Shown in pieces: positions 1 through 5,452 of a DNA stretch of 5,648 bases. Every line of letters starts with the position of its first letter. The first letter of the stretch is position 1. This DNA comes from an uncultured Duncaniella sp. (GTDB taxonomy: Bacteria > Bacteroidota > Bacteroidia > Bacteroidales > Muribaculaceae), in the NCBI GenBank assembly GCA_910577335.1, contig CAJTMJ010000079.1, positions 1 through 5,648 of the forward strand, in the 5' to 3' direction. Both the position numbers and the translations under genes were made by a program. The notes under the pieces are model-generated. The model searched no databases. It saw nothing but the letters and a program-made list of their open reading frames with translations, and had not been told where the DNA came from.

Positions 1-2
1 TA

Positions 3-968
3 TTGGAAATTGTAGACGATATGCGTCATATACGTTTCCCTGATGGAGAAGAGGCTTATGTAGGCATGGAATTATCTGACGATGAGATTCTGATTGAGAA
101 ATCATATAATGATTCAAGAGACTATGATGCTGAACTTGAGGAAGCATACAACGTATATCTTGACTCTATGACAGATGAGGAGCGTTATGACCATGAGCAC
201 GGAGTTACCCGCATTCAAAAGAAGCGGGAATATGATGAAGATGTAGGTTTCTTCTCATCGGTATGCATTCAGGATGTTCACAAGAATCCGGATGGGTCCA
301 CTTTGATAGAGGAAACAGAGCAAGAGGTTTACGTTACTCCCGATGGTTCGGTGTATTATCTTGAGGACATGGGTCCAATTTGTGATTTCTATGAGAAACA
401 CAAAGATAATATCGAATCGCATGAGGAGATAATGACACGAAAGCAGCGATGTGATGAGGCGTTTAACGAACTAAAACGTCACGAAGAACTATATAATCTT
501 GAACAAGTGTCGTTTATCTGTGCATATATCACACATACGATGGAACAGTTCATGGAGTCTCACGAACTGGACAAACTACACAATAATGCAAAAATCTGGA
601 CAGTCAATCCGTTAGCCCAGTTCGATGCTGTTCAGCTACGGAGCAATCACCTGTCAAAAGAAGATCTGAAGCATCTTGGCTATAATGTCGGGAAATTCCT
701 GAAACTGAAAGGCGAAAACATCGCCTTATTCATCAAGAATGTATTTGCTGAAAGTTTCGGCACCGTGCAGGTGGGAACTATTATTGCGAAACTTGCCGAT
801 AGGAATCCGGGGAAAGACCGCATTCCTTTACTCTCTGCCAAAGAAATGAATTATCTTTTCGAGCATTATAAACGCTATAAGACCATTAATCTCGACATTA
901 TCCCCAAGAGATTGGCAGAGGAAGAGGTTAAAGTCAAATTAGAGGCAGCTAAAAAGAAGAATAGGTAA
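3..968 (+). CDS. Acidic protein of unknown function, 5' end outside the window
   Basis: I do not recognise this protein. The reading frame is open from the first bases of the window, so the TTG at position 3 is probably not the true start and the gene likely begins upstream; the first ATG in frame is at 21. About the first 150 visible residues are rich in Asp, Glu and Tyr with many DE clusters. The second half is less acidic and looks helical, with a conserved-looking stretch around residues 190-295 (LSKEDLKHLGYNVGKFLKLK, then FGTVQVGTIIAKLADRNPGK), and the C-terminus is a basic tail ending KLEAAKKKNR. There is no signal peptide or membrane segment in the visible part. A strong hairpin terminator follows 28 nt after the stop. 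Base composition is AT-richer than the module after 2237. It may be host chromosome or another part of the same island; the window cannot decide. Confidence 0.7.
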   Translation: MEIVDDMRHIRFPDGEEAYVGMELSDDEILIEKSYNDSRDYDAELEEAYNVYLDSMTDEERYDHEHGVTRIQKKREYDEDVGFFSSVCIQDVHKNPDGSTLIEETEQEVYVTPDGSVYYLEDMGPICDFYEKHKDNIESHEEIMTRKQRCDEAFNELKRHEELYNLEQVSFICAYITHTMEQFMESHELDKLHNNAKIWTVNPLAQFDAVQLRSNHLSKEDLKHLGYNVGKFLKLKGENIALFIKNVFAESFGTVQVGTIIAKLADRNPGKDRIPLLSAKEMNYLFEHYKRYKTINLDIIPKRLAEEEVKVKLEAAKKKNR

Positions 969-996
969 TAATAATGGAATTTTCCGGTATAGTATT

Positions 997-1040
997 GGCG
1001 AATAGCCGTGACTTTTGTCATGGTCATTCGCCCTTTTGTT
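997..1040 (+). terminator. Intrinsic terminator between convergent genes
   Basis: A 16-bp stem (997-1012 with 1017-1032) closes a TTTT loop. It starts GGCGAAT and ends ATTCGCC, and the pairing is perfect except for two G-U wobbles and one A-C mismatch. The T-rich tract CTTTTGTT (1033-1040) follows on the + strand, so it best serves the gene ending at 968. On the minus strand the stem is followed only by a weakly T-containing sequence, so termination of the convergent acetyltransferase unit here is possible but less clear. The T-tract overlaps the last codons of the acetyltransferase gene. Confidence 0.75.
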
Positions 1041-1563
1041 ATAAATCAATCTTATAAAGCACATGAACACACAGCGGAGAATCATCCGACAGATTAGGAT
1101 GCATGAACTCTCCATCCTTTACCATTCCAATTTTCTGCATCACACGCTCTGACGGGGCATTTATCTTGGCGGTGAAAGAAAACAGCCTTTCAATCCCCGC
1201 ACTCTTTGCCAGACTCAGCACAGCTTCGGCAGCTTCGGTTGCATATCCCTGATTGTGATAATCAGCGGCAAGACGCCACCCTATTTCGACTCCGGGAGTG
1301 AAGTCTGCATCAAAACCAATATCATGCAGTCCAACATATCCGATAAACTCACCTGTGGATTTTATTTCCACAGCATATAATCCCCATCCTTTAGAGTCAA
1401 ACTCATTCTGAATACGATTGTAAAAAGCCTCTGTCTCAGCATCACTCAGTGTTGCCGGGAAGTAGCGCATTACACGTGAATCCTTGTTCATATTGGCGAA
1501 CAAAGGTAAATCCCCCTGCTTCCACGAGCGAAGAATCAATCGGTCTGTTTCGATGTAGTTCAT
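1039..1563 (-). CDS. GNAT-family N-acetyltransferase, RimJ/RimL type
   Basis: This 174-aa protein is a complete single-domain GNAT enzyme of the Acetyltransf_3 (RimJ/RimL-like) kind, which transfers acetyl from acetyl-CoA to an amine on a protein or small molecule in the cytoplasm. The N-terminal signature IETDRLILR (residues 4-12) is typical of the family. EIGWRL (93-98) is the strand-4 region, and YHNQGYATEA (102-111) is the acetyl-CoA pyrophosphate-binding loop, with Gln105-Gly106-Tyr107-Ala108 in place of the textbook RxxGxG/A. N135 and the SERVMQKIGM segment (138-147) form the usual C-terminal CoA-side motif. The start overlaps the stop of the upstream EVE-like gene as ATGA (1563-1560), so translation is probably coupled. 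The substrate cannot be told from sequence. Similar genes occur as chromosomal genes and as island cargo. Confidence 0.92.
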   Translation of the reverse strand: MNYIETDRLILRSWKQGDLPLFANMNKDSRVMRYFPATLSDAETEAFYNRIQNEFDSKGWGLYAVEIKSTGEFIGYVGLHDIGFDADFTPGVEIGWRLAADYHNQGYATEAAEAVLSLAKSAGIERLFSFTAKINAPSERVMQKIGMVKDGEFMHPNLSDDSPLCVHVLYKIDL

Positions 1564-1973
1564 TTTTTCTCAAATTGAGATTCGATATAAGCAAACAACT
1601 CAGGATTGTTACACATCGGATGTTGAAGACTTTTACCTCCTTTGAAGCCATGTAATTTCAAAACTGATTCATCAAGTTTCTCTCCTGTATATTCCTCTAT
1701 CGCCTTTAATCTCCAAGTCATGTGCATTGGCGGAGTTTCAATCCAATAATTGCCGTCAGCACGCAGTTCCTCAGCGACAACTTCTGTCTTATAAATAATC
1801 TTACGCTCCTTAGAACTGAAGACATACACAATGTCACCTACCGCAAAATTGTTTCGTTCACGTTTCCAACTGATAAATCCTGTTTCTTTCAGTGAAGCAT
1901 AATGATTGCATCGTGAAGCATTAGCATATACCAGCCATTGTTTGGCAGCTCTTTTGTTGTTATTCTTTCTCAT
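1560..1973 (-). CDS. EVE/PUA-like domain protein
   Basis: A 137-aa protein that I assign to the EVE/PUA-like fold from its pattern. An early WLVYAN strand (residues 13-18) is followed by a Trp-containing turn (FISWKRERNNF, 33-43), then GDIVYVFSS (46-54) and IIYKTEVV (59-66). The tail, LHGFKGGKSLQHPM followed by ELFAYIE, resembles the end of EVE proteins where a Gly-rich loop precedes a helix. EVE domains bind nucleic acids, often modified bases, and are frequent near defence and mobile genes; here no restriction or nuclease domain is fused. The N-terminus is basic (MRKNNNKRAAK). The start at 1973 is the only Met before the first domain strand. Its stop overlaps the start of the acetyltransferase gene by 4 nt, so the two form an operon. 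The family call is from memory of motifs; the function is unknown. Confidence 0.65.
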   Translation of the reverse strand: MRKNNNKRAAKQWLVYANASRCNHYASLKETGFISWKRERNNFAVGDIVYVFSSKERKIIYKTEVVAEELRADGNYWIETPPMHMTWRLKAIEEYTGEKLDESVLKLHGFKGGKSLQHPMCNNPELFAYIESQFEKK

Positions 1974-1977
1974 ACTG

Positions 1978-1985
1978 CAAATTTA
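1978..1985 (-). promoter_or_regulatory. Possible Bacteroidota -7 box (TAAATTTG) for the EVE-GNAT unit
   Basis: Reading the minus strand, TAAATTTG exactly fits the TAnnTTTG -7 consensus of the Bacteroidota primary sigma factor. It ends only 4 nt before the ATG at 1973, so a transcript from it would be leaderless or nearly so. I see no TTTG -33 element about 20 nt upstream, which weakens the call. Confidence 0.3.
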
Positions 1986-2028
1986 CTCATTTTTAACGAC
2001 TGTTCATTCGAGATTATTGCGCGGCAGG

Positions 2029-2059
2029 AGTGATTGGTCATCTTAACCTAGAAATCACT
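2029..2059. repeat. Inverted repeat in the intergenic boundary
   Basis: AGTGATT at 2029-2035 pairs with AATCACT at 2053-2059, and inside it GGT (2036-2038) pairs with ACC (2046-2048), giving a 10-bp interrupted stem. A third copy of the motif, CAATCAC, lies at 2072-2078. It could be a regulator or recombinase site, or chance in AT-rich DNA. Confidence 0.35.
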
Positions 2060-2159
2060 TCAAATTCCACTCAATCACCATACAATTTTTGTGTGAGTAA
2101 TTTGGACTGATACTCAATTGATTACAAGCCACAGCGTAGTTATCTGCGGTTATTTCAAG

Positions 2160-2174
2160 GTGTCCGTATGACAC
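2160..2174. promoter_or_regulatory. Small palindrome upstream of the HTH gene, possible operator
   Basis: GTGTC and GACAC form a perfect 5-bp inverted repeat around CGTAT, 62 nt before the chosen start of the HTH gene. Its position suits an operator or a leader hairpin for the operon, and an autoregulating HTH protein would be the natural ligand; this is inference only. Confidence 0.25.
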
Positions 2175-2236
2175 TGACAACTCACTTTCAATCAGTGCGG
2201 TTCTATTTCCGTAAAACAATTCAACCCCGTACTGAT

Positions 2237-2623
2237 ATGGAAACATCAACACCAACTTTCGACCAGCTGCCACATGTGGTAAGCGGTCTCTCCGAGAAAC
2301 TAGACCGAGTGCTTGACCTGCTTGAAAAGGCAGGCATCGCCAGCCACTCCAAACAAGCCAAGCCCTCACGCAGACTCGTGTATGCGAAAGAGGCTTGCCA
2401 GATAATAGGCAAGTCACTTTCGACCCTCTACCGCGCGGTCAAGGCTCCGAATGACCCCATTCCGAGCTACAAGCGCGGCAAGCTCCTCTACTTTTATGAG
2501 GATGAAATCTACGCATGGATTGAGGGCGGCCGCAAACATTCCGCCGCTCCTTCCCTCGCCGAAACCGCAGCGGCCATCACTGCCGGTATGAAACGCCGTC
2601 CCCGCGGGGGCTATAATTTCTGA
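2237..2623 (+). CDS. Excisionase-like helix-turn-helix DNA-binding protein
   Basis: With the start at ATG 2237 this is a 128-aa protein. An upstream ATG in the same frame (2168) would add 23 residues unlike the family and would start inside a palindrome, so I prefer 2237, where the text METSTPTFDQLP begins like its relatives. Residues 11-33 form an amphipathic helix (LSEKLDRVLDLLEKAG), probably for dimerisation. Residues 49-95 are a MerR/Xis-like winged HTH (HTH_17): YAKEACQIIGKSLSTLYRAV gives the helix-turn-helix, and YKRGKLLYFYEDEIYAWI the wing and closing helix. The Ala-rich, then basic tail (KRRPRGGY) may add DNA contacts. Such proteins sit directly before DUF3987 genes in Bacteroidales mobilizable elements and are annotated as excisionase-like or helix-turn-helix proteins. 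The gene leads the operon, 4 nt ahead of the next start. No Shine-Dalgarno is evident. Whether it controls excision, transcription or replication is not shown. Confidence 0.82.
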   Translation: METSTPTFDQLPHVVSGLSEKLDRVLDLLEKAGIASHSKQAKPSRRLVYAKEACQIIGKSLSTLYRAVKAPNDPIPSYKRGKLLYFYEDEIYAWIEGGRKHSAAPSLAETAAAITAGMKRRPRGGYNF

Positions 2624-2627
2624 GCCT

Positions 2628-3485
2628 ATGGAAAAGAATATTACCCCGGACTCAGTAATCAGCGCACTGATGAATCACGCCAAGACATCCGACAGTGATT
2701 TCCCGGTACACGTGTTCCCCGCCAAGATGCAAAGGATTATCCTCGAACTCAACACCACATGTGGTTTTCCGATTGACTACACGGCATCGGCTATGATTGC
2801 CGCCATATCTGTGGCAATCGGCAATACCCACCGCGTCGAGGTGAAACGCAACTGGCAGGAATCGGCAATCGTGTATATCGCGATTGTAGGACGCCCCGGA
2901 GATTGCAAATCACATCCGCTTACATTCGTGATGCGTCCGCTTGTCAATGCCGACTGGAAAAATAATCAGGAAATCTCGTGCCAACGAGTGCAGAGCCAAG
3001 CTTGCTTGAGCTATGCCGAGTGCAGCCGAGATTGGCGGTCAACGCAGTTTCAGAAGAAGCATTGCGAGTATCAGCAGGCTGTGGCTATGAGTCGTAAGGA
3101 ACGCATCAGTGCCGGACTGGATGAATTCCCGAAAGAGCCTAAGCGTCTGCGATACCTCGTGTCGGATGTGACGCAGGAGGGTCTCAGTGCCATTCACTCC
3201 CACAATCCTCGTGGCCTATGCCTCTGGGTTGATGAGCTGTCGGCATGGTTCAAGAACTTCACCCGCTACAACACCGGTTCGGAAGAACAATTCTGGCTTT
3301 CTGCTTTCAACGGCAGCACAACAATGTCTGACCGCAAGAATTGTCAGAACTCCATCTTCATCAAACGTCCGTTCATCTCGGTGGTCGGAACAATCCAGAA
3401 ACGTCTTCTCACCGAACTTGCCAACGGTGAGAGAGCCGCCAACGGGTTGGCTCAGTCAAGCTTCGCCCTACTTCGTGGTCATTGA
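2628..3485 (+). CDS. DUF3987 ATPase, N-terminal part of a frameshifted gene
   Basis: This 285-aa product holds the ATPase core of a DUF3987 protein, a P-loop family of phages, plasmids and mobile elements thought to act in DNA replication, often beside Toprim or primase proteins. Residues 34-80 are the leading helical part. VGRPGDCKS (87-95) is a Walker A motif (G88, G91, K94, S95). GLCLWVDELSAW (196-207) carries the Walker B acidic pair D202-E203, followed by the family blocks FTRYNTGSEEQFWLS (211-225) and PFISVVGTIQ (248-257). The product ends with 12 residues foreign to the family, after ANG (271-273), because a probable 31-bp insertion (3449-3479) shifts the frame to a TGA at 3483. Residues 115-140 also look foreign and match a 78-bp in-frame palindromic insert. 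The protein would keep ATP-binding motifs but lack the C-terminal half, so it may be inactive. Confidence 0.85.
   Translation: MEKNITPDSVISALMNHAKTSDSDFPVHVFPAKMQRIILELNTTCGFPIDYTASAMIAAISVAIGNTHRVEVKRNWQESAIVYIAIVGRPGDCKSHPLTFVMRPLVNADWKNNQEISCQRVQSQACLSYAECSRDWRSTQFQKKHCEYQQAVAMSRKERISAGLDEFPKEPKRLRYLVSDVTQEGLSAIHSHNPRGLCLWVDELSAWFKNFTRYNTGSEEQFWLSAFNGSTTMSDRKNCQNSIFIKRPFISVVGTIQKRLLTELANGERAANGLAQSSFALLRGH
2970..3047 (+). repeat. In-frame palindromic insert within the DUF3987 gene
   Basis: Compared with the family pattern, 26 extra residues sit between VNADWKNNQ and FQKKHCEYQQ. The extra DNA is about 78 bp and is flanked by CAG on both sides (2967-2969 and 3045-3047), as if a 3-bp target were duplicated. 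Its core folds: AATCTCGTGC (2972-2981) pairs with GCA (3022-3024) and CGAGATT (3027-3033) around a 2-nt bulge. Inside, 2990-3000 pairs imperfectly with 3005-3016 around CAAGCTTG. CGAGTGCAG also occurs twice directly (2985-2993 and 3017-3025). The inserted peptide is Cys-, Ser- and Gln-rich and unlike an ATPase. The boundaries rest on my memory of the family and could move by a few bases. Confidence 0.6.
3449..3479 (+). repeat. 31-bp frame-breaking insert in the DUF3987 gene
   Basis: Family members read NGF(I/L/V)DRILFA at this place. Here AACGGGTT (3441-3448) is separated from CATTGACCGC (3480-3489) by 31 bp; removing them restores Asn-Gly-Phe-Ile-Asp-Arg exactly. The length leaves remainder 1 on division by 3, which explains the frame change. 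The insert contains CTTCG twice (3461-3465 and 3471-3475) and, on the minus strand, AAGCTTGACTGAGC, which matches the in-frame insert's AAGCTTGCTTGAGC at 12 of 14 positions. The boundary can slide by one T. Confidence 0.6.
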
Positions 3486-4146
3486 CCGCATACTCTTTGC
3501 AATGACCAAGAGCAACGGCAAACCGAGATGGAACGAGGATGAAGTGCGCGACGACCTCGACTGTGAATGGGAACGCATACTCAACCGGCTTCTTTCGGTG
3601 GAATGTGTGGTCAACGAGGATAAGGAGCCAATCCCCACCGTCATGCGGTTCACTGCAGGAGCCAAGCGCAGACTCTATGAGTGGCAACATGAGAATGCCG
3701 CGCTATGCGACAACGAGATGAGCGACAATGTGGTCAGCTTCTTCTGCAAGCTCGAAATCTATGTGCTCCGGTTCTGCCTGATACTCCGATTGGTCCGCTG
3801 GGCTGTCAGCGACAGTGAGCCGAGCCCCTCTGTCATCGAAGATGAAGACGTGGCAGGAGCGATAGAATTGGCTGAATATTTCAGAGCCAATGCGCTCAGC
3901 GTACTCACCTGCATCAGCGAGGAGAAACTGAATGAACTGCACCGCACCGTGTATGAGCATCTCACCGAGGAATTTTCAACCGCTGACGGCATCCGTATAG
4001 CCGAGCGGTTCGGGATGAAAGACCACACCTTCAAGATGTTCCTTACCCGCAATCTCAACACCCTGTTCCGTCGTGTACGCCAAGGGTGGTATAAGAAGCT
4101 GTCGTGTTACTCCGCTAACAAAGTTACTCCCGATGAACAGGATTGA
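3480..4146 (+). pseudogene. DUF3987 protein, C-terminal part in the shifted frame
   Basis: This is the continuation of the DUF3987 protein, one frame over from the N-terminal part. It opens with IDRILFAMTK, the family block that normally follows NGF. A lone restart could use ATG 3502, 17 nt after the upstream stop, giving 214 residues. Counted from there, residues 80-100 (FFCKLEIYVLRFCLILRLVRW) match the helical block found late in DUF3987 proteins, and 157-200 (FSTADGIRIAERFGMKDHTF and on to GWYKKLS) look like a small winged-helix DNA-binding end. Joined to the N-terminal part without the 31-bp insert, the gene would encode about 495 residues, or about 469 without the 78-bp insert too. The end overlaps the next gene by 14 nt. 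The sequence is otherwise undamaged, so the break looks recent, or the two halves may still work as separate chains. Confidence 0.7.
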
Positions 4147-4918
4147 TGATGCAATGGTAGCTGCCACCATGCGTGGCTACGACCGCAATAATCTCTTTGC
4201 TTTCGTGGCGGCGATAATTGGAAGTGATGAAGCACGGCGATTGATGGAAATGTATCGCGTAGGCACATCAAAGCATTGGCAAGGTGCCACGGTATTCTGG
4301 CAAATCTCAAATGATGGTGAAGTCCGTGGCGGAAAGATTATGCTGTATGACCGATTGACCGGACATCGTGTTCAGGAGCCGTTTCCACACATCAACTGGG
4401 TACACTCGGTGTTGAGATTGCCCGACTTCAAGTTAACCCAATGTTTCTTCGGTGAGCATCTGCTCCCATATATCCGCGACAAGCCGGTTGCCATTGTGGA
4501 GAGTGAGAAGACGGCAATACTCGCAACACATTACCTCCCGCAATATCTGTGGCTCGCTACAGGCGGCAAGTGCAGTTGTCTCAACCGCGAGGCCATCCAA
4601 GCACTCCGAGGCAGAGAGGTGATGCTGGTACCCGACCTTAACGCTACTGACGATTGGCGCAAGAAACTGACGCTATTCGATGATTCGGGAATAAAGGCAA
4701 CTCTGTTTGAATCGCTTGAACAAATGGCTACCGATGAGCAGCGTACACAAGGTCTTGACATTGCCGACTTTCTGATATCCGAGCAAACTCCACACGGAAT
4801 CCTTGAACAAATGATGCAACGAAATCCGGCATTGCGCCAACTTGTTGACGCGCTACATCTGGAACTCGTAGGCATCGAAGAATACAAACTGAGCGAAAGC
4901 TCTCTAAAATCTGAATGA
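4133..4918 (+). CDS. DUF6371 / Toprim-like protein
   Basis: With the start at ATG 4133 this protein has 261 residues. A longer start at 4073 lies within the DUF3987 coding end and adds residues read from that gene, so it is unlikely; ATG 4154 is a weaker alternative. Residues 14-37 (RGYDRNNLFAFVAAIIG) open the DUF6371 region; YRVGTS and ATVFWQI (41-57), then GGKIMLYD (66-73) and FFGEHLL (105-111) are family blocks. VAIVESEKTA (119-128) is the Toprim-like acidic motif with E123/E125, and VMLVPDLNATDDW (163-175) supplies the acidic D168 region. Toprim folds serve primases and topoisomerases, so a DNA-replication or processing role beside the DUF3987 ATPase is likely but unproven. Relatives often carry an N-terminal Cys-rich zinc-finger part, which is absent here. 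The start overlaps the end of the upstream gene by 14 nt, suggesting coupled translation. Confidence 0.82.
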   Translation: MNRIDDAMVAATMRGYDRNNLFAFVAAIIGSDEARRLMEMYRVGTSKHWQGATVFWQISNDGEVRGGKIMLYDRLTGHRVQEPFPHINWVHSVLRLPDFKLTQCFFGEHLLPYIRDKPVAIVESEKTAILATHYLPQYLWLATGGKCSCLNREAIQALRGREVMLVPDLNATDDWRKKLTLFDDSGIKATLFESLEQMATDEQRTQGLDIADFLISEQTPHGILEQMMQRNPALRQLVDALHLELVGIEEYKLSESSLKSE

Positions 4919-4919
4919 A

Positions 4920-5330
4920 ATGGCACAATCAAAAATCTCAAATCCTCAGTCATCCGAAATGACTGATATGTCTAACAATTCCATTTTCTCTGAAACTATG
5001 GAAAATCCTACCAACCCAGAAGTTCAGCCCATCGCTGAACAGAGCGAAGCCGCTCAGTCAAAGTCACCTCGCCCCACTGCCAAACAGCGCAAGAGCGAAC
5101 TCGAAGATTACCGCACCGCTTTCTTTGCCCCGATTAAACTCGGCAAGGACAACAAACATCAGGTAGCAATCAGCAATGAGACGTTTGACCGTGTCGAGCG
5201 CACCGCACGATTCTTCGGCGGCCCCGGTTATAGCGTCAGCAACTTTGTCGAGCACATCATCAATGAGCATCTTGACAATAACGCCGCCAACTATGAAGGC
5301 TGGTTCACCCTAATCAGTAAATCGTTCTGA
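4920..5330 (+). CDS. DUF3408 family protein
   Basis: A 136-aa protein starting one base after the stop of the DUF6371 gene; ATGs at 4962 and 4971 are possible shorter starts. Residues 1-60 are a low-complexity, Ser/Gln/Glu/Pro-rich tail, probably disordered. Residues 62-128 match DUF3408: YRTAFFAPIKLG (64-75), then QVAISNETFDRVERTARFFG (82-101) and YSVSNFVEHIINEHLDN (105-121), ending in a Trp-containing segment (EGWFTL). DUF3408 proteins are small, found in Bacteroidales conjugative and mobilizable elements, with a strand-helix-helix pattern like ribbon-helix-helix DNA-binding proteins. A role in DNA binding for transfer or regulation is inferred. A perfect 7-bp hairpin begins 2 nt after its stop. 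Confidence 0.83.
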   Translation: MAQSKISNPQSSEMTDMSNNSIFSETMENPTNPEVQPIAEQSEAAQSKSPRPTAKQRKSELEDYRTAFFAPIKLGKDNKHQVAISNETFDRVERTARFFGGPGYSVSNFVEHIINEHLDNNAANYEGWFTLISKSF

Positions 5331-5331
5331 C

Positions 5332-5349
5332 CACTGCCCCAAGGCAGTG
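5332..5349 (+). repeat. Perfect 7-bp hairpin after the DUF3408 gene
   Basis: CACTGCC and GGCAGTG close a CCAA loop, starting 2 nt after the DUF3408 stop codon. It is followed by GAAAATGG rather than a T-run, so it is a poor intrinsic terminator. It may stabilise the 3' end of the transcript or belong to the hairpin cluster. Confidence 0.45.
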
Positions 5350-5401
5350 AAAATGGCGAAGCCATCGGCAACGCCGGTATCCGGATATTCTGTAAGGAAT
5401 A

Positions 5402-5452
5402 GGAGGATAGCAAGGTAGTGGCAATGTAAACATTTCCGACCTTGCATCCTCC
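5402..5452. repeat. Long inverted repeat upstream of the mobilization gene
   Basis: GGAGGAT-A-GCAAGGT (5402-5416) pairs with ACCTTGC-ATCCTCC (5439-5452): 14 base pairs broken only by one bulged A. Inside, AATGT (5423-5427) pairs with ACATT (5430-5434), making a two-tier hairpin. No T-run follows on either strand, so it is not an ordinary terminator. It is the strongest single candidate for a relaxase or accessory-protein recognition structure, or for an mRNA leader structure of the following gene. Confidence 0.65.

Larger units (their letters stand above)
1974..2236. other. Non-coding stretch between the minus-strand pair and the mobile module
   Basis: I see no convincing gene in these 263 nt. 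It must hold the promoters of the divergent EVE-GNAT unit and of the HTH-led operon, and it marks a change from AT-richer to GC-richer DNA. It contains several inverted repeats: AGTGATT (2029-2035) with AATCACT (2053-2059), nested with GGT (2036-2038) and ACC (2046-2048); a further CAATCAC at 2072-2078; the palindrome GTGTC-CGTAT-GACAC (2160-2174); and CACTGA (2172-2177) with TCAGTG (2192-2197). No tRNA gene and no integrase are present. The element end or an operator for the HTH protein could lie here, but neither can be shown. Confidence 0.5.

Noticed and set aside
2185..2213. Promoter for the HTH operon using TTTC and TATTTCCG
   Set aside because: The -7 match is incomplete (TCCG instead of TTTG), the spacing of about 17-18 nt is short and the -33 element is not TTTG, so it is too weak to annotate.
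2168..2236. Longer start for the HTH gene at ATG 2168
   Set aside because: The added 23 residues do not look like the family, and the ATG lies within the palindrome at 2160-2174.
2055..2417. 120-aa minus-strand open frame across the intergenic region and the HTH gene
   Set aside because: It lies largely antisense to the HTH gene, its translation is Trp/Arg/Leu-rich without family motifs, and it has no supporting context.
2985..3025. CRISPR-like direct repeats (CGAGTGCAG twice)
   Set aside because: There are only two 9-bp copies inside a palindromic insert within a gene, with no array.
3444..3480. Programmed ribosomal bypassing over the 31-bp segment, as in phage T4 gene 60
   Set aside because: No matching take-off and landing codons exist: the codons before the gap are GGG and TTG, while the in-frame codon before ATT is GTC.
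4531..4953. 140-aa minus-strand open frame inside the DUF6371 gene
   Set aside because: It is antisense to a well-supported gene and is Ser/Arg/Cys-rich in the way antisense frames of this composition usually are.
5332..5349. Intrinsic terminator after the DUF3408 gene
   Set aside because: The stem is perfect, but A residues rather than a T-run follow it on the + strand, and the minus strand has no T-run either.
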